Positions 28,884 to 38,898 of a stretch of DNA of 64,000 bases are shown here, one piece after another. A program made the translations under genes and the position numbers. The notes beneath the pieces were generated by a model. The model saw only the letters and a list, made by a program, of their open reading frames with translations, had not been told where the DNA came from and did not search any database. The DNA is from Lysobacteraceae bacterium NML08-0793. Its GTDB lineage: Bacteria; Pseudomonadota; Gammaproteobacteria; Xanthomonadales; Xanthomonadaceae. The DNA lies in the NCBI GenBank assembly GCA_002798275.1, contig NWQR01000017.1, positions 24,348-88,347 of the forward strand. Reading direction: 5' to 3'. Every line of letters begins with the position of its first letter. Positions within the stretch are counted from its first letter, which is position 1.

Positions 28884-29522
28884 ATGCAAAATTTGCCCTC
28901 CGACCTTTACATCACCGGCACTGATACCGAAATCGGCAAAACTTTCGTAACCTGCGCCTTGCTTCGCCAGGCCGCTGAAGCCGGACGGCGGCAGGTCGGC
29001 ATGAAGCCCGTGGCCAGCGGCTGCATTGAAACTGCCGAAGGCTGGCGCAGCGAGGATGCGCTGGCGCTGCAACAGGCCGATGGGCTGGACGTGCCCTACA
29101 CACTCCGCAACCCTTATGCCCTGCCATTGCCTGCTGCACCGGAAATTGCTGCCGCACAGGCTGGCGTGGAAATTGCCCTTGCCCCGCTGCTGGCTGCCCA
29201 TGCCGATTTGCGTGCCAGCCATCCGGGCGTGTGGCTTGAAGGTGTCGGTGGCTGGGCCGCGCCCCTTACCGCGCAGCTTGAACAGGCCGACTTGGTGCGC
29301 GCATTGGATATTCCGGTGTTGATGGTGGTTGGGCTGCGGCTGGGCTGCGTGCATCAGGCGCGTGTTACCCAGCGCGCGATTGTCGCCGACGGTTGTCGCC
29401 TTGTCGGCTGGATTGCCAACCCGATTGACCCGGCCATGCTGCGACCTGCCGAAAACATCGACATCCTGACCCGTGTACTGGGCACCCCGCCCTTGCAAGT
29501 CATGCCCCGGCGAGCTAAATAA
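28884..29522 (+). CDS. bioD: Dethiobiotin synthetase
   Basis: BioD closes the ureido ring of dethiobiotin using ATP and CO2. The 212-residue protein has the P-loop GTDTEIGKT (residues about 11-19), the substrate-binding KPVASGC (about 41-47), the second nucleotide block LEGVGGWAAPL (EGAGG in most homologues, here EGVGG), and C-terminal GWIANPID. No other bio gene is adjacent. A lipoprotein gene follows 32 bp downstream and could be cotranscribed. Confidence 0.95.
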   Translation: MQNLPSDLYITGTDTEIGKTFVTCALLRQAAEAGRRQVGMKPVASGCIETAEGWRSEDALALQQADGLDVPYTLRNPYALPLPAAPEIAAAQAGVEIALAPLLAAHADLRASHPGVWLEGVGGWAAPLTAQLEQADLVRALDIPVLMVVGLRLGCVHQARVTQRAIVADGCRLVGWIANPIDPAMLRPAENIDILTRVLGTPPLQVMPRRAK

Positions 29523-29554
29523 ATATGCGTTTTGCAAACTTCAGGAGAAATTCG

Positions 29555-29968
29555 ATGCGTGTTTTCAAGTTGGCTTTCATCGCCTTGTTTGCCATGACTT
29601 TGTTGGTCGCCTGTGGGAAAAAATCCCCGGAGGATGTCGCCCATGCATTCGTGGAAAAGAGCTATGCCGGTGATGCCGATGCGGTCATCGCCATGCTGCA
29701 TGTTTCCGAGCGTGCCGAGGCCAAGCCCGGTGAGCAGGAATTGCTGACCGGCAAGCTGCGTGCGATGGTGGCCGAAAAGAAGGCCGAGGCCGATGAGCGC
29801 GGCGGAGTGGACAAAATCACCACCGAAGGCGCGCAGGCGCATCCGGGCGATGCCAAGCGTGCCTCGGTCGAGGTTACCGTGCACTTCAAACAGGGCACAA
29901 GCACGAAAGAGCGCGTCAATCTGGTGGAAACCGACAAGGGCTGGCGTGTCCGGGCGGGTATTTTCTGA
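29555..29968 (+). CDS. DUF4878-type lipoprotein
   Basis: A 137-residue lipoprotein with signal MRVFKLAFIALFAMTLLVAC (lipobox LVAC, Cys20), then a small NTF2-like/DUF4878 domain (KSPEDVAHAFVEKSYAGDADAVIAMLH ... VNLVETDKGWRVRAGIF). AGGAG lies 7 nt before the ATG at 29555, which decides against the longer frame from 29525. Members of this family have no defined role. It is followed 11 bp later by the YiiX-like gene, suggesting a short operon. Confidence 0.8.
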   Translation: MRVFKLAFIALFAMTLLVACGKKSPEDVAHAFVEKSYAGDADAVIAMLHVSERAEAKPGEQELLTGKLRAMVAEKKAEADERGGVDKITTEGAQAHPGDAKRASVEVTVHFKQGTSTKERVNLVETDKGWRVRAGIF

Positions 29969-29979
29969 CGCGCTGATTC

Positions 29980-30600
29980 ATGCCCCGTTTGACCCGCTAC
30001 TGCCTAGCAGCTACGTTTTGGGCGCTGTGCCTGTTTGCTGTGGTGGGCACGACTCGACCGACAGTGCGCCGCCGGGCACCGGCGCTACCACCGGCGCATC
30101 TGCTTGAAGTGGGAGACTGGGTTTTTCGCAGCGGTACAAGCCAGGAAAGTCATCTGATTCGACGCTTGAGTCGCAGCGCCTATTCGCATATCGGCATAGT
30201 GGTGGAAACCTCGCCTGAGGTGCGGATTGTGCATGCCACCACTGACGATGACCCACTGCATCCCGATCAAGTCTTACTGAGCAAATTGACAGCATTTGCC
30301 GCAGCCGAACATGCCGAAGCCATTGCGGTGGCGCGCCCGAGTTTTTTGAGCCGTGAGCAGCGTATCCAGAGCGCGCTGCATGCCCGACAGCATGTTGGCG
30401 CGCGATTTGTGCTGGCTGCACGCGACAAGCCGCATCGTTATTGCACCACTTTGCTGCGCGATGCCATCCGCACCCAGCAGCCAGATTTTGAGCTGCCTTG
30501 GCAGACCCTGGATATTGCCCTGTTTCACGGCGAATATCTGATGCCGCAGCGCTTTGCCGAGGCGGATGTGGAGTGGATATTTCCTGCCTTGCGGCAATGA
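29980..30600 (+). CDS. YiiX/YebB-like NlpC/P60-type cysteine hydrolase
   Basis: The 206-residue exported protein (N-terminal hydrophobic segment, residues about 7-24) belongs to the permuted NlpC/P60 (papain-like) group. GDWVFRSG starts the domain, AYSHIGIVVE carries the catalytic-type His, and HRYCTTLLRDAI carries the Cys. Relatives act on amide bonds in cell-wall peptides or lipids; the substrate here is unknown. It is probably cotranscribed with the lipoprotein gene 11 bp upstream and ends at a hairpin terminator. Confidence 0.8.
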   Translation: MPRLTRYCLAATFWALCLFAVVGTTRPTVRRRAPALPPAHLLEVGDWVFRSGTSQESHLIRRLSRSAYSHIGIVVETSPEVRIVHATTDDDPLHPDQVLLSKLTAFAAAEHAEAIAVARPSFLSREQRIQSALHARQHVGARFVLAARDKPHRYCTTLLRDAIRTQQPDFELPWQTLDIALFHGEYLMPQRFAEADVEWIFPALRQ

Positions 30601-30601
30601 A

Positions 30602-30629
30602 AAACCCGGCCGCCCAAGCTGCCGGGTTT
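30602..30629. terminator. Bidirectional hairpin terminator
   Basis: AAACCCGGC (30602-30610) and GCCGGGTTT (30621-30629) form a perfect 9-bp stem, preceded by A and followed by T on both strands. It lies between the convergent YiiX-like and phasin genes and should serve both. Confidence 0.75.
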
Positions 30630-30655
30630 CTCGAACGCTGGTGAGCCGGATTGAA

Positions 30656-31063
30656 TCAGGCCGCGCGTGCCTTCTTGGCGGCAGCCTTCACGGCCTTTTC
30701 GCCTTCGGCCTGCACCTTGGCCACGACTTGTTCCACCTCACCCTTGGCGATTTGGGCGATGGCTTCGTTGGTTTTCAGGGTGCTGTCGTAGATTTCCTGG
30801 CTGGTGGCGATGGCGCGCTCGGCGTTTTCGCGGGCGACTTGCACACCGGCGGGAACCGCATCACGCAGGCTGTTGAGGTCACGGCTTTCCACCAGCTGCC
30901 CCCAGTAGGCAAAGGTCGCATTGGCGCTTTCTTCCAAAGCGGCCAGTTGCAGGCCGAACACCTTTTCAGCGTTCTCAAGCGCCAGACGGTTGATGCGGGC
31001 AGCGGTGTCGGCAAACTGGCGGGTTGCAGCGACGAACTGTTCGTTGAATTGCGGCTGGTACAT
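30656..31063 (-). CDS. Phasin-family protein
   Basis: The 135-residue, almost entirely alpha-helical protein begins MYQPQFNEQFVAATRQFADTAARINRLALENAEKVFGLQLAALEES, the phasin_2-type pattern, and ends in a Lys/Ala-rich tail (AVKAAAKKARAA). Phasins coat polyhydroxyalkanoate granules or act as stress-associated helical proteins. No PHA synthase is visible in the window. It is monocistronic, with a hairpin terminator after it. Confidence 0.88.
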   Translation of the reverse strand: MYQPQFNEQFVAATRQFADTAARINRLALENAEKVFGLQLAALEESANATFAYWGQLVESRDLNSLRDAVPAGVQVARENAERAIATSQEIYDSTLKTNEAIAQIAKGEVEQVVAKVQAEGEKAVKAAAKKARAA

Positions 31064-31176
31064 GATGAATTTCCTCGGTTGGGTGGTAAAAAACCGGGGA
31101 TTCCCGATTTGTGCGGCGCAGCATAACGCAGATTATTTTGCGCTGCAACAATTCGGTTTTGCCTGTTTCCGTATGT

Positions 31177-31551
31177 TCAGCCAGCGGCCACTTCATCCGG
31201 CCCGGTGTACCGGCTGCCGGCCGTGCAAGTCTCATGCACCACCACGGCGGACAGCAGTGGCACCGAAGGCTTCAGTCGCTCCCAGATCCATTGCGCCAGA
31301 CGCTCGCTGGTCGGGTTTTCCAGACCTTCGATGTCATTGAGATAGTGATGATCAAGCTGCTGGTACAGGGGCTTGAACGCGGCTTTCAGATCGGCAAAGT
31401 CCATCACCCAGCCCAGTTGCGGGTCGAGCGGGCCGCTGACATGCAGCTCCACGCGGAATGAATGGCCATGCAGACGCGCACATTTGTGGCCTTCCGGGAC
31501 ATTCGGCAGGCGGTGCGCAGCTTCGAGAGTGAAAATCTTGAAAATGTCCAT
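31177..31551 (-). CDS. queD: 6-carboxy-5,6,7,8-tetrahydropterin synthase
   Basis: QueD converts dihydroneopterin triphosphate to CPH4 for queuosine synthesis. The 124-residue protein has zinc-binding His residues ([20 protein letters not shown]), the catalytic Cys of the CxxxHGH block, the mid-protein VMDFADLK and LDHHYLND, and the C-terminal [12 protein letters not shown]. It lies just downstream of tRNA-Met on the same strand but beyond that tRNA's terminator. The 113-bp gap below it separates it from the phasin gene. Confidence 0.95.
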   Translation of the reverse strand: MDIFKIFTLEAAHRLPNVPEGHKCARLHGHSFRVELHVSGPLDPQLGWVMDFADLKAAFKPLYQQLDHHYLNDIEGLENPTSERLAQWIWERLKPSVPLLSAVVVHETCTAGSRYTGPDEVAAG

Positions 31552-31574
31552 GACATTTCCTTGTGTGTAGATAC

Positions 31575-31598
31575 AAAAAAGCCCGCACTGATGCGGGC
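31575..31598 (-). terminator. Intrinsic terminator of the tRNA-Met gene
   Basis: On the minus strand GCCCGCA-TCAG-TGCGGGC is followed by six T. It lies 4 nt after the CCA end of the tRNA and before queD. Confidence 0.9.
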
Positions 31599-31602
31599 AG
31601 TT

Positions 31603-31679
31603 TGGTGGCTATGGGTGGAATCGAACCACCGACCTCGGGATTATGAGTCTCGCGCTCTAACCGTCTGAGCTACATAGCC
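31603..31679 (-). tRNA. tRNA-Met (CAT), elongator type, CCA encoded
   Basis: The 77-nt cloverleaf reads GGCTATG...CATAGCC on the acceptor stem, with D-arm AGCTCAGACGGTTAGAGC, anticodon CAT (bases 31643-31645 on the plus strand read as ATG), T-arm GGTGGTTCGATTCCACC and an encoded CCA. The paired 1-72 position and the lack of the GGG/CCC anticodon-stem signature argue for the elongator and not the initiator. Confidence 0.97.
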
Positions 31680-31865
31680 ATTGACTCGTCCGCGCTAGGC
31701 GGGGAACGGCGGATTATTCATGGAAAAGAATTGCGTGTCAATGCTGTTGGGCAGATTTTTTGCGCTGTGCTCGAAAGTGGCGGAGATGGGCTTGCCGTGT
31801 TGGCGCATGCGTGGCACATTCGATGGCAGCGGGGTTCGGCCCCAAAACTTTCAGGAGTCCGCGTC

Positions 31866-32450
31866 GTGATTGATCCGGACGGTTTTCGCCCCAATGTGGG
31901 CATCGTGCTGATGCATCCGGATGGCCGGGTGTTTTGGGCGCGCAGAATACGCCGGGACGGATGGCAGTTTCCGCAGGGCGGTATGAACTCCGACGAAACT
32001 CCGTTGGAGGCGATGTACCGTGAGTTGCGCGAAGAAACCGGCCTATTGCCCGAGCATGTGGACGTGCTGGGTGCCACGCCTGGCTGGTTGCGTTATCGCT
32101 TGCCGGCGCGTGCGGTACGGCATGGTGAACGGCTGGTGTGCATCGGTCAGAAGCAGGTTTGGTTCTTGCTGCGGATGAAAGGCGACGAGGGCGATGTGCG
32201 GCTGGATTTGACCGAACATCCCGAATTCGACCACTGGCGCTGGGTGGATTTTTGGTATCCGGTAAAGAACGTGGTGACGTTCAAGCGCAATGTGTATTCG
32301 CGTGCCTTGCAACACTTTGCGCCACTGGCACGCGGCGTGGTCGGACAGGGGGTGATTCCGCCGCCGAGTGTCGAGGTGCGCAATTTCGGCGCCAGACGTA
32401 GTCAGTATCGACGGATTCTCATTCCCGGCGGACGTGAGCGTGGCGGTTAA
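31866..32450 (+). CDS. rppH: RNA 5'-pyrophosphohydrolase
   Basis: RppH removes pyrophosphate from mRNA 5' ends and so starts RNase E-dependent decay. The 194-residue protein begins [15 protein letters not shown] from a GTG at 31866 with AGGAG 8 nt upstream, which decides against the longer open frame from 31731. The Nudix box [27 protein letters not shown] sequence is complete, and FPQGG precedes it. Its stop codon overlaps that of the convergent DUF4126 gene (TTAA at 32447-32450). Confidence 0.95.
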   Translation: MIDPDGFRPNVGIVLMHPDGRVFWARRIRRDGWQFPQGGMNSDETPLEAMYRELREETGLLPEHVDVLGATPGWLRYRLPARAVRHGERLVCIGQKQVWFLLRMKGDEGDVRLDLTEHPEFDHWRWVDFWYPVKNVVTFKRNVYSRALQHFAPLARGVVGQGVIPPPSVEVRNFGARRSQYRRILIPGGRERGG

Positions 32451-33061
32451 GGCTGACCGGGGGGCGGATTGGTGGTTTTTCCCATCAGCCAGCGCAGGCC
32501 ACGCAGGGTTTTGCGTGCCAGCCACCAGAAGATGAGGGCAAAACCAAGGCTCACCACCAGCACGATGACCAGCGCTACCCAAGGATTGAAGATGGCAAGT
32601 GCCAGTGAGCCGGCGGTGAGAATATCTTCACCCAATGAGGCGAGCCAGTTGCTGGCTGGTTCCGGCGAAGTATTGATGAGGGCGCGTGTGCCGGTTTTCA
32701 GGAAATGACTGGTCAGGGTTACGCCTGCGCCTGCGGCCAACATGCCGACGCCCAGTTCGCCATCGGGTGAGATGGTGGCGGCGGCCAGAAATGCGCCTGC
32801 GGGAATGCGTGCCAAGGTTTGCAGCAAGTCCCAGATGCTGTCCACGCCGGGGATTTTGTCGGCAAAGAACTCGACCAGCGCCAGCAGGCCGGAGACACCC
32901 AGAACCCATGGTGATGTGGTGGCTTCTAGGGCTTCGGGTAGTGCCACCCAGCCCATGGCACCGGCAATGCCGACGCCGAACACGGTCAGATAGACGCGAA
33001 TTCCGGCCAGCCAGGCCAGCAACACCCCGGCGGCAAAAATGTGGGCAGATGTCACTTCCAT
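32447..33061 (-). CDS. DUF4126 membrane protein
   Basis: A 204-residue integral membrane protein with about five hydrophobic segments and the conserved DUF4126 layout: [40 protein letters not shown], and the C-terminal [19 protein letters not shown]. The family is uncharacterised. The ATG at 33061 gives the natural N-terminus [12 protein letters not shown]. It converges on rppH with a 4-bp overlap of stop codons, so no terminator separates the two genes. Confidence 0.85.
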   Translation of the reverse strand: MEVTSAHIFAAGVLLAWLAGIRVYLTVFGVGIAGAMGWVALPEALEATTSPWVLGVSGLLALVEFFADKIPGVDSIWDLLQTLARIPAGAFLAAATISPDGELGVGMLAAGAGVTLTSHFLKTGTRALINTSPEPASNWLASLGEDILTAGSLALAIFNPWVALVIVLVVSLGFALIFWWLARKTLRGLRWLMGKTTNPPPGQP

Positions 33062-33151
33062 GGCGGGTTTCCGAAGTGGGCGAGGTGGCATGCACTATAG
33101 CCTGATTGTGCCGGGCTTGAACCGGCGCCGCGCAAGCCCCATGCTGTGCGC

Positions 33152-33526
33152 ATGGAAACTCAGACCCACCGGGATGCGCCCGGCTATCAACAGCTTGAAG
33201 CACCGCTGACCTTCACGCAGGCGGCGGCAGACAAAGTGCGCGAGCTGATTGCCGAAGAAGGCAATCAGGCGCTGAAGTTGCGCGTCTATATCCAGGGCGG
33301 TGGCTGCTCCGGATTTCAGTATGGTTTTGAGTTCGATGAAAATCAGGCCGAGGACGATCTGGCCGTGGTAACCGATGGCGTGGTGTTGTTGGTCGATCCG
33401 CTTAGCCTGCAATACCTGATGGGGGCGACGGTGGATTACACCGAAACCCTGCACGGGGCGCAGTTTTCCATCCGCAATCCGAATGCCAAAACCACCTGCG
33501 GTTGCGGCTCGTCGTTTACGGTGTGA
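33152..33526 (+). CDS. erpA: Iron-sulfur cluster insertion protein
   Basis: ErpA is an A-type carrier that delivers Fe-S clusters to apoproteins. The 124-residue protein has the three ligand cysteines: Cys52 in [11 protein letters not shown], and Cys116 and Cys118 in TTCGCGSSF at the C-terminus. The extended N-terminus ([14 protein letters not shown]) favours ErpA over IscA, and no isc operon is adjacent. A GTG at 33146 is an alternative start. It overlaps rsgA by four bases (GTGA). Confidence 0.93.
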   Translation: METQTHRDAPGYQQLEAPLTFTQAAADKVRELIAEEGNQALKLRVYIQGGGCSGFQYGFEFDENQAEDDLAVVTDGVVLLVDPLSLQYLMGATVDYTETLHGAQFSIRNPNAKTTCGCGSSFTV

Positions 33527-34599
33527 AGCCAGCCAGCCGCCCGGATGAAGCCTGTCTGACGGCGATTGGCTGGCCGCTTGAATTGCCTGCGGATTGGCAG
33601 GCGATATTGGCGGCGCATCCGGCGGCGCATCCAGCACGGGTCATCGAGCAGCATCGCTCCGGCTATGTGGTGGCTCGGCACGTCGGTGATGCGCAAGCGG
33701 CTGAATCCCTGCCCGAATGGGCGCGGCCACGTTGCGAGCCGACCCGCCGCGCGGCGGTGGGGGATTGGGTATTGATTGAGGCGAGCGCGCAAAAGCCTCG
33801 TATCGTGGCGCTCTTGCCGCGCTGGAGCAGCATCAAGCGGGCTGCGGCAGGCGAGCATTACAAACAGCAATTGATCGCCGCCAATGTCGATACCGCTTTT
33901 GTCGTGACCGGCCTAGATGCGGATTTCAACCCGCGCCGTATCGAGCGCTATTTGTTGTTGCTAAAGGGCGGCGGGGTCGAGCCAGTCGTGGTGCTGACCA
34001 AACAAGACATTGCCGCCGATGCCCCGGCCGCACGCGAGGCACTTGCCGCTCTTGCAGCGCAGGACATTGCCGTGTGCAGCATCAATGCACGCGAGGCCAG
34101 CAGTGTGGCCGTGCTGGCGCCCTGGCTGACCGCCGGGCGCACCGTGGTGTTGGTCGGTTCCTCCGGGGCGGGCAAATCCACGCTGACCAATACACTGCTT
34201 GGCGAGCAGCGCATGCGTACTGGCGCGGTGCGTACCCATGATGCGCGGGGGCGGCACACCACAACGCATCGGGCGCTACTGGCATTGCCGAGCGGGGCTT
34301 GTCTGATTGATACGCCCGGCATGCGCGAGCTCAAGCCCACCGGCGAAGAACAATTGGACGCGGCGGCATTTGCCGATATTGCCGAATTGGCCGGGCAGTG
34401 CCGGTTCCGGGATTGCCGCCATGACAAGGAACCTGGCTGCGCCTTGCAGGCGGCGGTGGCGTGCGATGAATTGGAGCAGGCGCGCTTTGTCAATTATCTG
34501 AAGCTGCGCGACGAGCTGGCCACGGCGGCGGATACCCTGGCACAACGCCAGGCAGAAAATGCCGCCGGGGGGCGTGGACGCGGGCGTTTTCGTCGCTGA
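33523..34599 (+). CDS. rsgA: Ribosome small subunit-dependent GTPase A
   Basis: RsgA is a circularly permuted GTPase that checks late 30S assembly. The 358-residue protein has an N-terminal OB fold (residues about 45-110), then G motifs in permuted order: G4 TKQD, G5 SINA, G1 GSSGAGKST (about 220), and G3 DTPGM. The zinc knuckle [14 protein letters not shown] follows, then a basic tail. The GTG at 33523 overlaps the erpA stop codon, indicating coupling. Upstream TTG starts inside erpA are less likely. Confidence 0.94.
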   Translation: MKPASRPDEACLTAIGWPLELPADWQAILAAHPAAHPARVIEQHRSGYVVARHVGDAQAAESLPEWARPRCEPTRRAAVGDWVLIEASAQKPRIVALLPRWSSIKRAAAGEHYKQQLIAANVDTAFVVTGLDADFNPRRIERYLLLLKGGGVEPVVVLTKQDIAADAPAAREALAALAAQDIAVCSINAREASSVAVLAPWLTAGRTVVLVGSSGAGKSTLTNTLLGEQRMRTGAVRTHDARGRHTTTHRALLALPSGACLIDTPGMRELKPTGEEQLDAAAFADIAELAGQCRFRDCRHDKEPGCALQAAVACDELEQARFVNYLKLRDELATAADTLAQRQAENAAGGRGRGRFRR

Positions 34600-34655
34600 A
34601 GCATTGGCTGCCCAAGAGTCGTGAATAGAAATAGACGTTGCGTCAGATAAAACTT

Positions 34656-34675
34656 GGGCGTGCCGTAGCACGCCC
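34656..34675 (-). terminator. Hairpin terminator between rsgA and the SPOR gene
   Basis: GGGCGTGC-CGTA-GCACGCCC is a perfect 8-bp stem. On the minus strand it is followed by AAGTTTTA, fitting termination of the SPOR-protein gene that ends at 34692. It may also serve rsgA on the plus strand. Confidence 0.75.
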
Positions 34676-34691
34676 TGAAGTACGGAGAGGT

Positions 34692-35768
34692 TTATTTGAC
34701 TTGCAGGGTCATCGCCTGCACGCCGCCGCTTTCCAGTTTCTGTTTGGCGGCAGCCGCTTCCGAGGCCGAGGCATAAGGCCCCATGCGCACGCGGTAAACC
34801 GTTTTGCCATTGATTTGCGCCGATTCCACACGGGCATTCAGACCCAGCAAAGCGATTCTGGCCTTGGCGGCTTCCGCATCGCCGCTGGCGCCAAAGGCGC
34901 CGGCCTGCACGATATACGGTGTGCTGCGCGCGGCTGCTTGTGCGGCAGCATTGGCCGCAGTGGCTACCGCAGGGGCAGGTGCAGGTGCAGCGGGTGTCGG
35001 CGCGGGTGCCGGTTTCGGTGGCGCTGGTGGGTTGGGGGCAGTGGCAGGCGTGCTGGCGACCGCTGCGGGCGGGGTTGCGGTATTGGCCGCAGGCGTGGCG
35101 ACCGGAGCCGGATTGCGGCTTGTCGCCGTGTTGGCGCTTGTATTGGCAGGCGCACGGGGAGTTGCAGCGGGGCGGTTTGCAGGCGGCGTGGCGGTGGCTT
35201 CTGGCAAGGGGCGCGGCAGTTGCGCATTGGCAGCAGCTACGGCACGGGCGTGTGCGTCGGCAGCCTGGGTGGCGGCGTTGTTGCTTTGAACCGGCGGCTG
35301 GGTGACGGCCTCGCGGGGCGCTGCCGGAGCATTGGCCTGCTGGGCGGCACGGGCAGCGGCTGCTTCGGCGGCGGCGCGGCGGCGAGCCTCTTCACGCTGG
35401 ATAGCGGCCAGTTGGGCATCGGTCAGGGCGACTTCCTCATTCGGCAGCACTTCGTAGAAATCGAAGTCGCGCGATTTTGGCGGCTCCTGGCGTGCCGGCT
35501 CGCTCTGGCGCTTCGGTGCGACCGCCGGTGTCGGTTCAAAAGCAGGCGCCGGTGGGGCAGGTTGCGGCTGCGCTTCCTGCGGGGCAGGTGGGTTGCCGAC
35601 ACTGAAAAAGCCGGTATCGCCTTCTTTTTGGGCGCCAATAAAGCGTGGCGCCAGCAGGATGACCACGATGGTCAGCAAAACGCCTATCAGCAGCCATGCC
35701 CAGCCGGGCATGCTGCTTTGCCGGGCGCTGCTGCGGCGCGCCTGTGATTTTCCGCGACGTGCGGCCAT
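34692..35768 (-). CDS. SPOR-domain cell-division/envelope protein (FtsN-like layout)
   Basis: The 358-residue protein has a basic cytoplasmic start (MAARRGKSQARRSSARQ), one transmembrane helix (about residues 21-40, WAWLLIGVLLTIVVILLA), a long Pro/Ala-rich periplasmic linker (about 60-275) and a C-terminal SPOR domain (TPYIVQAGAFGASGDAEAAKARIALLG ... VYRVRMGPYASASEAAAAKQKL). SPOR domains bind denuded glycan at the septum. This is the layout of FtsN, and the position next to argS is where FtsN-like genes are often found. No essential FtsN motif can be confirmed by eye. Confidence 0.85.
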   Translation of the reverse strand: MAARRGKSQARRSSARQSSMPGWAWLLIGVLLTIVVILLAPRFIGAQKEGDTGFFSVGNPPAPQEAQPQPAPPAPAFEPTPAVAPKRQSEPARQEPPKSRDFDFYEVLPNEEVALTDAQLAAIQREEARRRAAAEAAAARAAQQANAPAAPREAVTQPPVQSNNAATQAADAHARAVAAANAQLPRPLPEATATPPANRPAATPRAPANTSANTATSRNPAPVATPAANTATPPAAVASTPATAPNPPAPPKPAPAPTPAAPAPAPAVATAANAAAQAAARSTPYIVQAGAFGASGDAEAAKARIALLGLNARVESAQINGKTVYRVRMGPYASASEAAAAKQKLESGGVQAMTLQVK

Positions 35769-35782
35769 ATTTTTGTCTCCAG

Positions 35783-37471
35783 TTACATTTTTTCGGGTGC
35801 GGAAACACCCAGCAACGCCATGCCGTTTTTCAGCACTTGTGCGGTGGCGGTGCACAACGCAAGACGCGCGTCGCGTTCGTTGGCATCATCCACCAGCACC
35901 GGCTGGGCGTGATAAGCGGTATGGAAGGCGGTGGCAAGCTCACGCAGGTACTGGGCGATGATATGCGGCTCCAGTGTTTGCGCGGCTGCGGCCACTACTT
36001 CCGGGTAGCGCGATAGCTCAATCATCAGCGCCAAGCTGGCTTCGTCTTGCAGCTTGGCAAGCTGGGCAAGGCCGTTTTCCGGCCGGAAGGTAAAGCCCTT
36101 TTCGGTGGCTTGACGCAGCAGGCTGTGCACCCGGGCATGGGCGTATTGCACATAGAACACCGGGTTGTCATTGGACTGGCTGCGAGCTAGGTCGATATCG
36201 AAGGTGAGCTGCGAGTCGGGCTTGCGCGCAATCAGGAACCAGCGCACGGCGTCCTTGCTGGTTTCTTCAATCAAATCGCGCAGGGTCAGATAGCTGCCGG
36301 CGCGCTTGGAGAGTTTGACCTCCTCGCCGCCACGCATCACCGTGACCATCTGGTGCAGCACATAATCCGGGTAGCCTTTGGGGATGCCCGCATCCAGCGC
36401 CTGCAAACCGGCGCGCACCCGTGCCAGCGAGCCATGATGATCGGCGCCGAGCTCGGTGATGGCGCGCTGCCAGCCGCGTTGCCATTTGCTGCGGTGATAA
36501 GCCACGTCCGGCACAAAGTAGGTATAGCTGCCGTCGGACTTGCGCATCACCCGATCTTTGTCATCGCCAAACTCGGTGGTGCGTAGCCACAAGGCGCCGC
36601 CTTCCTCGTAGGTATGGCCGCGCCGGGTTAACTCGGCGACGGTTTCTTCCACCTTGCCATCGGCATACAGCGAGGATTCCAGGAAATAGTTGTCAAACGT
36701 TACCGCATAGGCGGCAAGGTCGGCGTTTTGTTCGCGGCGCAGCCAAGCCACGGCAAAGCGGCGAATGGCATCCATGTCATCGCGGTTCTGGCTGCCGCTG
36801 ACGGTTTGGCCGTCCACTTCGACCGATTCTTCGCGCAGATAGGCTGCGGCCACATCGGCGATGTAGTCGCCGTTGTAGGCATCGGCAGGCCAAGCGGCAT
36901 CGCCGGGTTTGTGGCCGTCGATGCGCGCCTTGACCGATTTGGCAAGGTTTTCAATCTGCACGCCGGCATCGTTGTAATAGAACTCGCGGACCACCTGCCA
37001 GCCGCTGGCGGCCAGCACTCGGGCGATGGAGTCCCCGATTGCGGCGGCACGGCCATGCCCCACATGCAGCGGGCCGGTAGGGTTGGCCGAGACATATTCC
37101 ACGCCGACCTTTTGCCCCTGACCCTGATCGTTGTGACCAAAGCGCTCGCCTTGGGCATGGATGGTGCGCACCACCGAATGCCAGGCATCGCTGCCAAGGT
37201 GGAAATTGATGAAGCCAGGGCCTGCAATTTCCACCTTGGCAATGCGCGTATCTTGAGGCAGCGCCTCCAGCAGTGCTTGCGCCAGTGCGCGCGGATTGCT
37301 GCGCGCGGGTTTGGCCAGCAGCATCGCGGCATTGGTGGAGAAGTCGCCGTGGCTGGCTTCACGCGGGCGTTCGATGACGAAATCGGGCGTGGCCAAATCG
37401 GCAGGAAGCGTGCCGTTGGCACAAAGGGTGACAATGGCCTGTTCGACCAGAGACTTGAGCTGGGCTTTCAC
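35783..37471 (-). CDS. argS: Arginyl-tRNA synthetase
   Basis: This class I synthetase charges tRNA-Arg. The 562-residue protein from GTG 37471 ([16 protein letters not shown]) aligns with family N-termini. An in-frame GTG at 37534 overlapping the radC stop would add 21 residues and is the alternative. Neither start has a strong Shine-Dalgarno. The HIGH-type motif is [16 protein letters not shown], and the KMSKS loop is [11 protein letters not shown] (KLSKR). The C-terminal DALR anticodon domain includes [14 protein letters not shown]. The SPOR gene follows 14 bp downstream. Confidence 0.96.
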   Translation of the reverse strand: MKAQLKSLVEQAIVTLCANGTLPADLATPDFVIERPREASHGDFSTNAAMLLAKPARSNPRALAQALLEALPQDTRIAKVEIAGPGFINFHLGSDAWHSVVRTIHAQGERFGHNDQGQGQKVGVEYVSANPTGPLHVGHGRAAAIGDSIARVLAASGWQVVREFYYNDAGVQIENLAKSVKARIDGHKPGDAAWPADAYNGDYIADVAAAYLREESVEVDGQTVSGSQNRDDMDAIRRFAVAWLRREQNADLAAYAVTFDNYFLESSLYADGKVEETVAELTRRGHTYEEGGALWLRTTEFGDDKDRVMRKSDGSYTYFVPDVAYHRSKWQRGWQRAITELGADHHGSLARVRAGLQALDAGIPKGYPDYVLHQMVTVMRGGEEVKLSKRAGSYLTLRDLIEETSKDAVRWFLIARKPDSQLTFDIDLARSQSNDNPVFYVQYAHARVHSLLRQATEKGFTFRPENGLAQLAKLQDEASLALMIELSRYPEVVAAAAQTLEPHIIAQYLRELATAFHTAYHAQPVLVDDANERDARLALCTATAQVLKNGMALLGVSAPEKM

Positions 37472-37530
37472 GGAAAGATCAGGGGCAATGATGCGACCGG
37501 GTAGTTTAATCCAGCTTGCTGCGGGTTTTT

Positions 37531-38205
37531 TCACATCAGTCCGCGTTCGGCCATCGACAGCGGCGGGCCATCGGCGATGATGAAGTGGTCAAGCAGACGG
37601 ATTTCCACCAAATCCAGTGCGTTTTTCAGGGTGCGGGTCAATGCCCGGTCGGCTTGGCTGGGTGTGGCATCGCCACTGGGGTGGTTGTGGCCGACGATGA
37701 CGGCGGTGGCATTGTGCGCCAGTGCGCGGCGAACCACTTCACGCGGATACACCGATGCACTGTCAACGGTGCCACTGAACATCTCCTCGAATGCCAGGCT
37801 TCGATGACGGCTGTCCAGAAACAGCGCGGCAAATACTTCGCGGCTTTGGTGGCGTAGCCGCTGGCTGAAATAATGCCCGGCGGCACTGGGCGAGTTGAGA
37901 CTCTCACCACGCGCAAGCGCTGCGGCAAGATGGCGGCTGCACAACTCCATTGCGCCGGTCAGCAGGCACGCACGGGCAGGGCCGATGCCGGGGAGACGAG
38001 CCATGTCTTTGGGGCTGCGCTCAAGCAGGGCGCGCAGCGGGCCGTAATCGCGCAGCAGGATGCGGGCGGTGCTGACGGCATCTTGTCCCGGCAGTCCCGA
38101 GCCTAGGAACAGCGCCAGCAGCTCCGCATCGGAGAGTACGGCCGCGCCGCGTTGCAGGAGTTTTTCGCGCGGGCGTTCTTCAGCGGGCCAGTCATGGATG
38201 TGCAT
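37531..38205 (-). CDS. radC: RadC/JAB-domain DNA repair-associated protein
   Basis: The 224-residue protein has an N-terminal helix-hairpin-helix-like UPF0758 part ([12 protein letters not shown]) and a C-terminal JAMM/MPN+ metalloprotease-like domain with [14 protein letters not shown], the zinc-binding His-x-His...Asp set. The role in repair remains unsettled in the family. It is divergent from coaC with a 138-bp gap and probably heads a radC-argS-SPOR operon. Confidence 0.93.
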   Translation of the reverse strand: MHIHDWPAEERPREKLLQRGAAVLSDAELLALFLGSGLPGQDAVSTARILLRDYGPLRALLERSPKDMARLPGIGPARACLLTGAMELCSRHLAAALARGESLNSPSAAGHYFSQRLRHQSREVFAALFLDSRHRSLAFEEMFSGTVDSASVYPREVVRRALAHNATAVIVGHNHPSGDATPSQADRALTRTLKNALDLVEIRLLDHFIIADGPPLSMAERGLM

Positions 38206-38343
38206 GGAAACCCTCCAGCGCAGTGATTCATGCTGTCAGGCTGATGCTTGGCACGGCATCCGGGCATCGGAAAGCCGGTTTCATCGGTTAAGCTGATGCC
38301 TCTGTTGATTGCCGGAAAAGTCTTACCCGTGAATGCTTCACTG

Positions 38344-38898
38344 ATGCTTTCGGGCAAAAAAATCTTGCTTTGTGTCTGTGGCGGCGTGGCAGCTTACAAA
38401 GCGGCGGATTTGACCCGCCAGCTTCGCCGGGCGGGGGCACTCGTGCAGGTGGCGATGACCGCTTCGGCCTTGCAGTTTGTTGGTGCAGCGACCTTCCAGG
38501 CATTGAGTGGACAGCCGGTGCGCAGCAGCTTGTGGGATGCGCAGGCGGAAGCGGCAATGGGGCATATCGAGCTCGCCCGCTGGCCGGATGCCATCGTGAT
38601 TGCACCGGCCACGGCCAATACGCTGGCAAAACTCGCACATGGGTTGGCCGATGATTTGATTAGCACGCTTTGCCTTGCCAGTACCGCGCCGGTGCTGGCC
38701 GCCCCGGCGATGAATCACCGGATGTGGCTGCATCCGGCCACACAAGCCAATATCGCCCTGCTGCAAAGCCGTGGGATGGCAATGGTTGGCCCCGATAGCG
38801 GTGAGCAGGCCTGCGGCGAGCAGGGGCCGGGGCGGATGAGCGAGCCGGGCGAAATCGTCGCGGCATTGTGCGAAGTGCTGGGCGAGGTGCGGGCGTGA
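38344..38898 (+). CDS. coaC: Phosphopantothenoylcysteine decarboxylase (separate CoaC)
   Basis: This FMN-dependent enzyme makes 4'-phosphopantetheine. The 184-residue protein holds just the N-terminal half of a normal CoaBC: KKILLCVCGGVAAYKAADL, active-site His in MGHIELARWPD, ATANTLAKLAHG, APAMNHRMW, and the substrate-clamp Cys in GEQACGEQGPGRM. It ends at TGA 38896-38898, which overlaps the start of coaB (GTGA). In most bacteria the two are one fused protein of about 400 residues. The start could also be 38332 or the GTG at 38329. Confidence 0.92.
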   Translation: MLSGKKILLCVCGGVAAYKAADLTRQLRRAGALVQVAMTASALQFVGAATFQALSGQPVRSSLWDAQAEAAMGHIELARWPDAIVIAPATANTLAKLAHGLADDLISTLCLASTAPVLAAPAMNHRMWLHPATQANIALLQSRGMAMVGPDSGEQACGEQGPGRMSEPGEIVAALCEVLGEVRA